Made by a program: the position numbers and the translations under genes
Notes under the pieces: model-generated
Database searches by the model: none
What the model was told of the DNA's origin: nothing
The model's input: the letters and a program-made list of their open reading frames with translations, nothing else
DNA from: an uncultured Roseobacter sp.
GTDB lineage: Bacteria > Pseudomonadota > Alphaproteobacteria > Rhodobacterales > Rhodobacteraceae
Length of the DNA: 64,000 nucleotides
Direction of reading: 5' to 3'
Assembly: GCF_947491795.1 (NCBI RefSeq)
Contig: NZ_CANLKW010000001.1
Location: 1,302,001-1,366,000, forward strand
In this document: positions 62,938 to 64,000 of the stretch, in pieces
Layout of the letters: each line of letters begins with the position of its first letter
How positions within the stretch are numbered: position 1 is the stretch's first letter

Positions 62938-64000
62938 ATGGGAATTTTTGATTTTCTATCCGGTGAGTTTATCGACGTCATTCACTGGACCGACAACACC
63001 CGGGACACAATGGTCTGGCGGTTTGAACGCGAAGGTCACGAAATCAAGTATGGTGCGAAACTGACCGTTCGCGAAGGTCAGGCTGCGGTTTTTGTGCACG
63101 AAGGGCAACTGGCCGACGTGTTCACGCCCGGTCTTTATATGCTTGAAACCAACAACATGCCGGTGATGACAACTCTGCAGCATTGGGATCATGGGTTCAG
63201 AAGCCCCTTTAAATCCGAGGTGTACTTCGTCAACACCACCCGGTTCAATGATCTGAAATGGGGCACCAAAAACCCCATTATCTGCCGCGATCCGGAATTC
63301 GGGCCGGTGCGTCTGCGCGCCTTTGGCACCTACTCCATCAAGGTCGCTGATCCCGCGAAGTTCCTCGTGGAAATCGTTGGAACAGACGGCGAATTCACGA
63401 TGGACGAGATCAGCTTTCAGATCCGGAACATCCTGGTGCAGGAGTTTTCGCGCACGCTGGCCCGTGCGGGCATCCCGGTGATGGACATGGCGGCCAATAC
63501 CCGCGAGCTGGGACAGCTTGTGGGCCGCGAGATTGCCGCACAACTGGCAGAATATGGCCTTGCCATGCCGGAATTGTATATTGAAAACATCTCTCTGCCG
63601 CCCGCAGTTGAAGAAGTAATGGACAAGCGTTCGTCGATGGGCGTTATCGGCAACCTCAATGAGTACATGCAGTTTCAGGCGGCTGAGGCACTGGGACGCG
63701 ACGGCGCAGGTGCCGCCGCCATTCAGGCAGGCCTTGGTGCGGGGCTTGGCATGCAGATCGGGCAGGCCGCAGCCCAGCAGGGCCCCTGGGGCGCACGTGC
63801 CCAGGCTTCCGCCGCCGTGCCGCCACCCCCACCGCCCGTGGAACACGTGTGGCACATCGCCGAGAACGGTCAGACAACGGGCCCCTTTTCCAAAGCTGCC
63901 CTGGGCCGCATGGCAACCGATGGCGGGCTGACGCGGGAAACCCTGGTCTGGACACCGGGCCAGGACGGCTGGATGGCCGCGGGCGATGTGATGGAACTGG
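62938..64000 (+). CDS. SPFH-domain protein with C-terminal GYF_2 domain (partial at window end)
   Basis: At least 354 residues, cut by the window edge. The N-terminal 260 residues form an SPFH/band-7-like (virion-core, YdjI-type) region: MGIFDFLSGEFIDVIHWTD, IKYGAKLTVREGQAAVFVHEG and ISFQIRNILVQEFSRTLARAG. A glycine-alanine linker with PPPPPP follows. HIAENGQTTGPFSKAALGRMATDGGL and the following WTPGQDGW form a GYF_2 domain. AAGGGA precedes ATG 62938. It likely assembles membrane microdomains; its adjacency to telA and XpaC suggests one system. Confidence 0.88.
   Translation, partial: MGIFDFLSGEFIDVIHWTDNTRDTMVWRFEREGHEIKYGAKLTVREGQAAVFVHEGQLADVFTPGLYMLETNNMPVMTTLQHWDHGFRSPFKSEVYFVNTTRFNDLKWGTKNPIICRDPEFGPVRLRAFGTYSIKVADPAKFLVEIVGTDGEFTMDEISFQIRNILVQEFSRTLARAGIPVMDMAANTRELGQLVGREIAAQLAEYGLAMPELYIENISLPPAVEEVMDKRSSMGVIGNLNEYMQFQAAEALGRDGAGAAAIQAGLGAGLGMQIGQAAAQQGPWGARAQASAAVPPPPPPVEHVWHIAENGQTTGPFSKAALGRMATDGGLTRETLVWTPGQDGWMAAGDVMEL

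Overview
The window looks like a chromosomal segment of an alphaproteobacterium of the Rhodobacterales, most likely a marine roseobacter. Supporting signs are the short prolyl-tRNA synthetase without an editing insertion, a stand-alone Hda-type DnaA homologue, the propionyl-CoA carboxylase / methylmalonyl-CoA mutase cluster with its ScfR-family regulator, a choline-sulfate utilisation operon, DUF1127 miniproteins, high GC content and tightly packed operons with many ATGA stop/start overlaps. No rRNA, tRNA, CRISPR, prophage or transposase was recognised. The only structural RNA found is RNase P RNA.

Layout. 0.1-7.3 kb: proS, an AI-2E-family permease, hdaA, then ppk1-ppx (polyphosphate synthesis and degradation). 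7.2-10.4 kb: small secreted protein, EEP nuclease, DjlA-like protein, acetyltransferase, glyoxalase-like protein. 10.5-23.7 kb: propionyl-CoA assimilation, with mcm, a sulfotransferase-like gene, a DUF4174 gene, pccA, small lipoproteins, a cupin, a RidA protein, pccB, a divergent MFS pump and the regulator pccR. TTTGCAAA-type repeats lie upstream of both pccB and pccR. 23.7-30.9 kb: secreted nuclease, betA-betC-betI with a perfect operator palindrome, an EamA exporter, and the divergent argO/argP pair. 31-38.8 kb: yebC, a VOC protein, two SLC13/RCK transporters facing each other around a DUF1127 miniprotein, another EamA exporter and a YmdB-type phosphodiesterase. 38.9-46.1 kb: SDR, 5-formyl-THF cyclo-ligase, mgtE, guanine deaminase, then hisN, 8-oxoguanine deaminase and a CAP-domain protein as one overlapping operon, and an XRE regulator. 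46.5-52 kb: LysR/DUF1127 pair, BAX-inhibitor protein, a two-gene unit with an eCIS-cargo-like N-terminus plus a TrpF-like barrel, rpmG and amtB. 52.2-59.5 kb: SDR, rnpB, peptidoglycan amidase, excalibur lipoprotein, gatCA, ceramidase-like protein, UPF0173 hydrolase, tadA, rluB-like synthase. 59.7-64 kb: 29-residue membrane peptide, XpaC-like protein, TelA, DUF2927 lipoprotein and an SPFH-GYF protein cut by the window end.

The genes most worth attention are the pair at 48838-50438, a possible extracellular-contractile-injection cargo translationally coupled to a catalytically degenerate TIM barrel, and the XpaC/TelA/DUF2927/SPFH cluster at the right end. The ScfR-type repeats at 20.39-20.44, 21.86 and 22.24-22.27 kb and the BetI palindrome at 28.34-28.37 kb are the clearest regulatory signals. 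Starts given here were often moved downstream of the longest open frame to a methionine with a ribosome-binding site or to the family's usual N-terminus.
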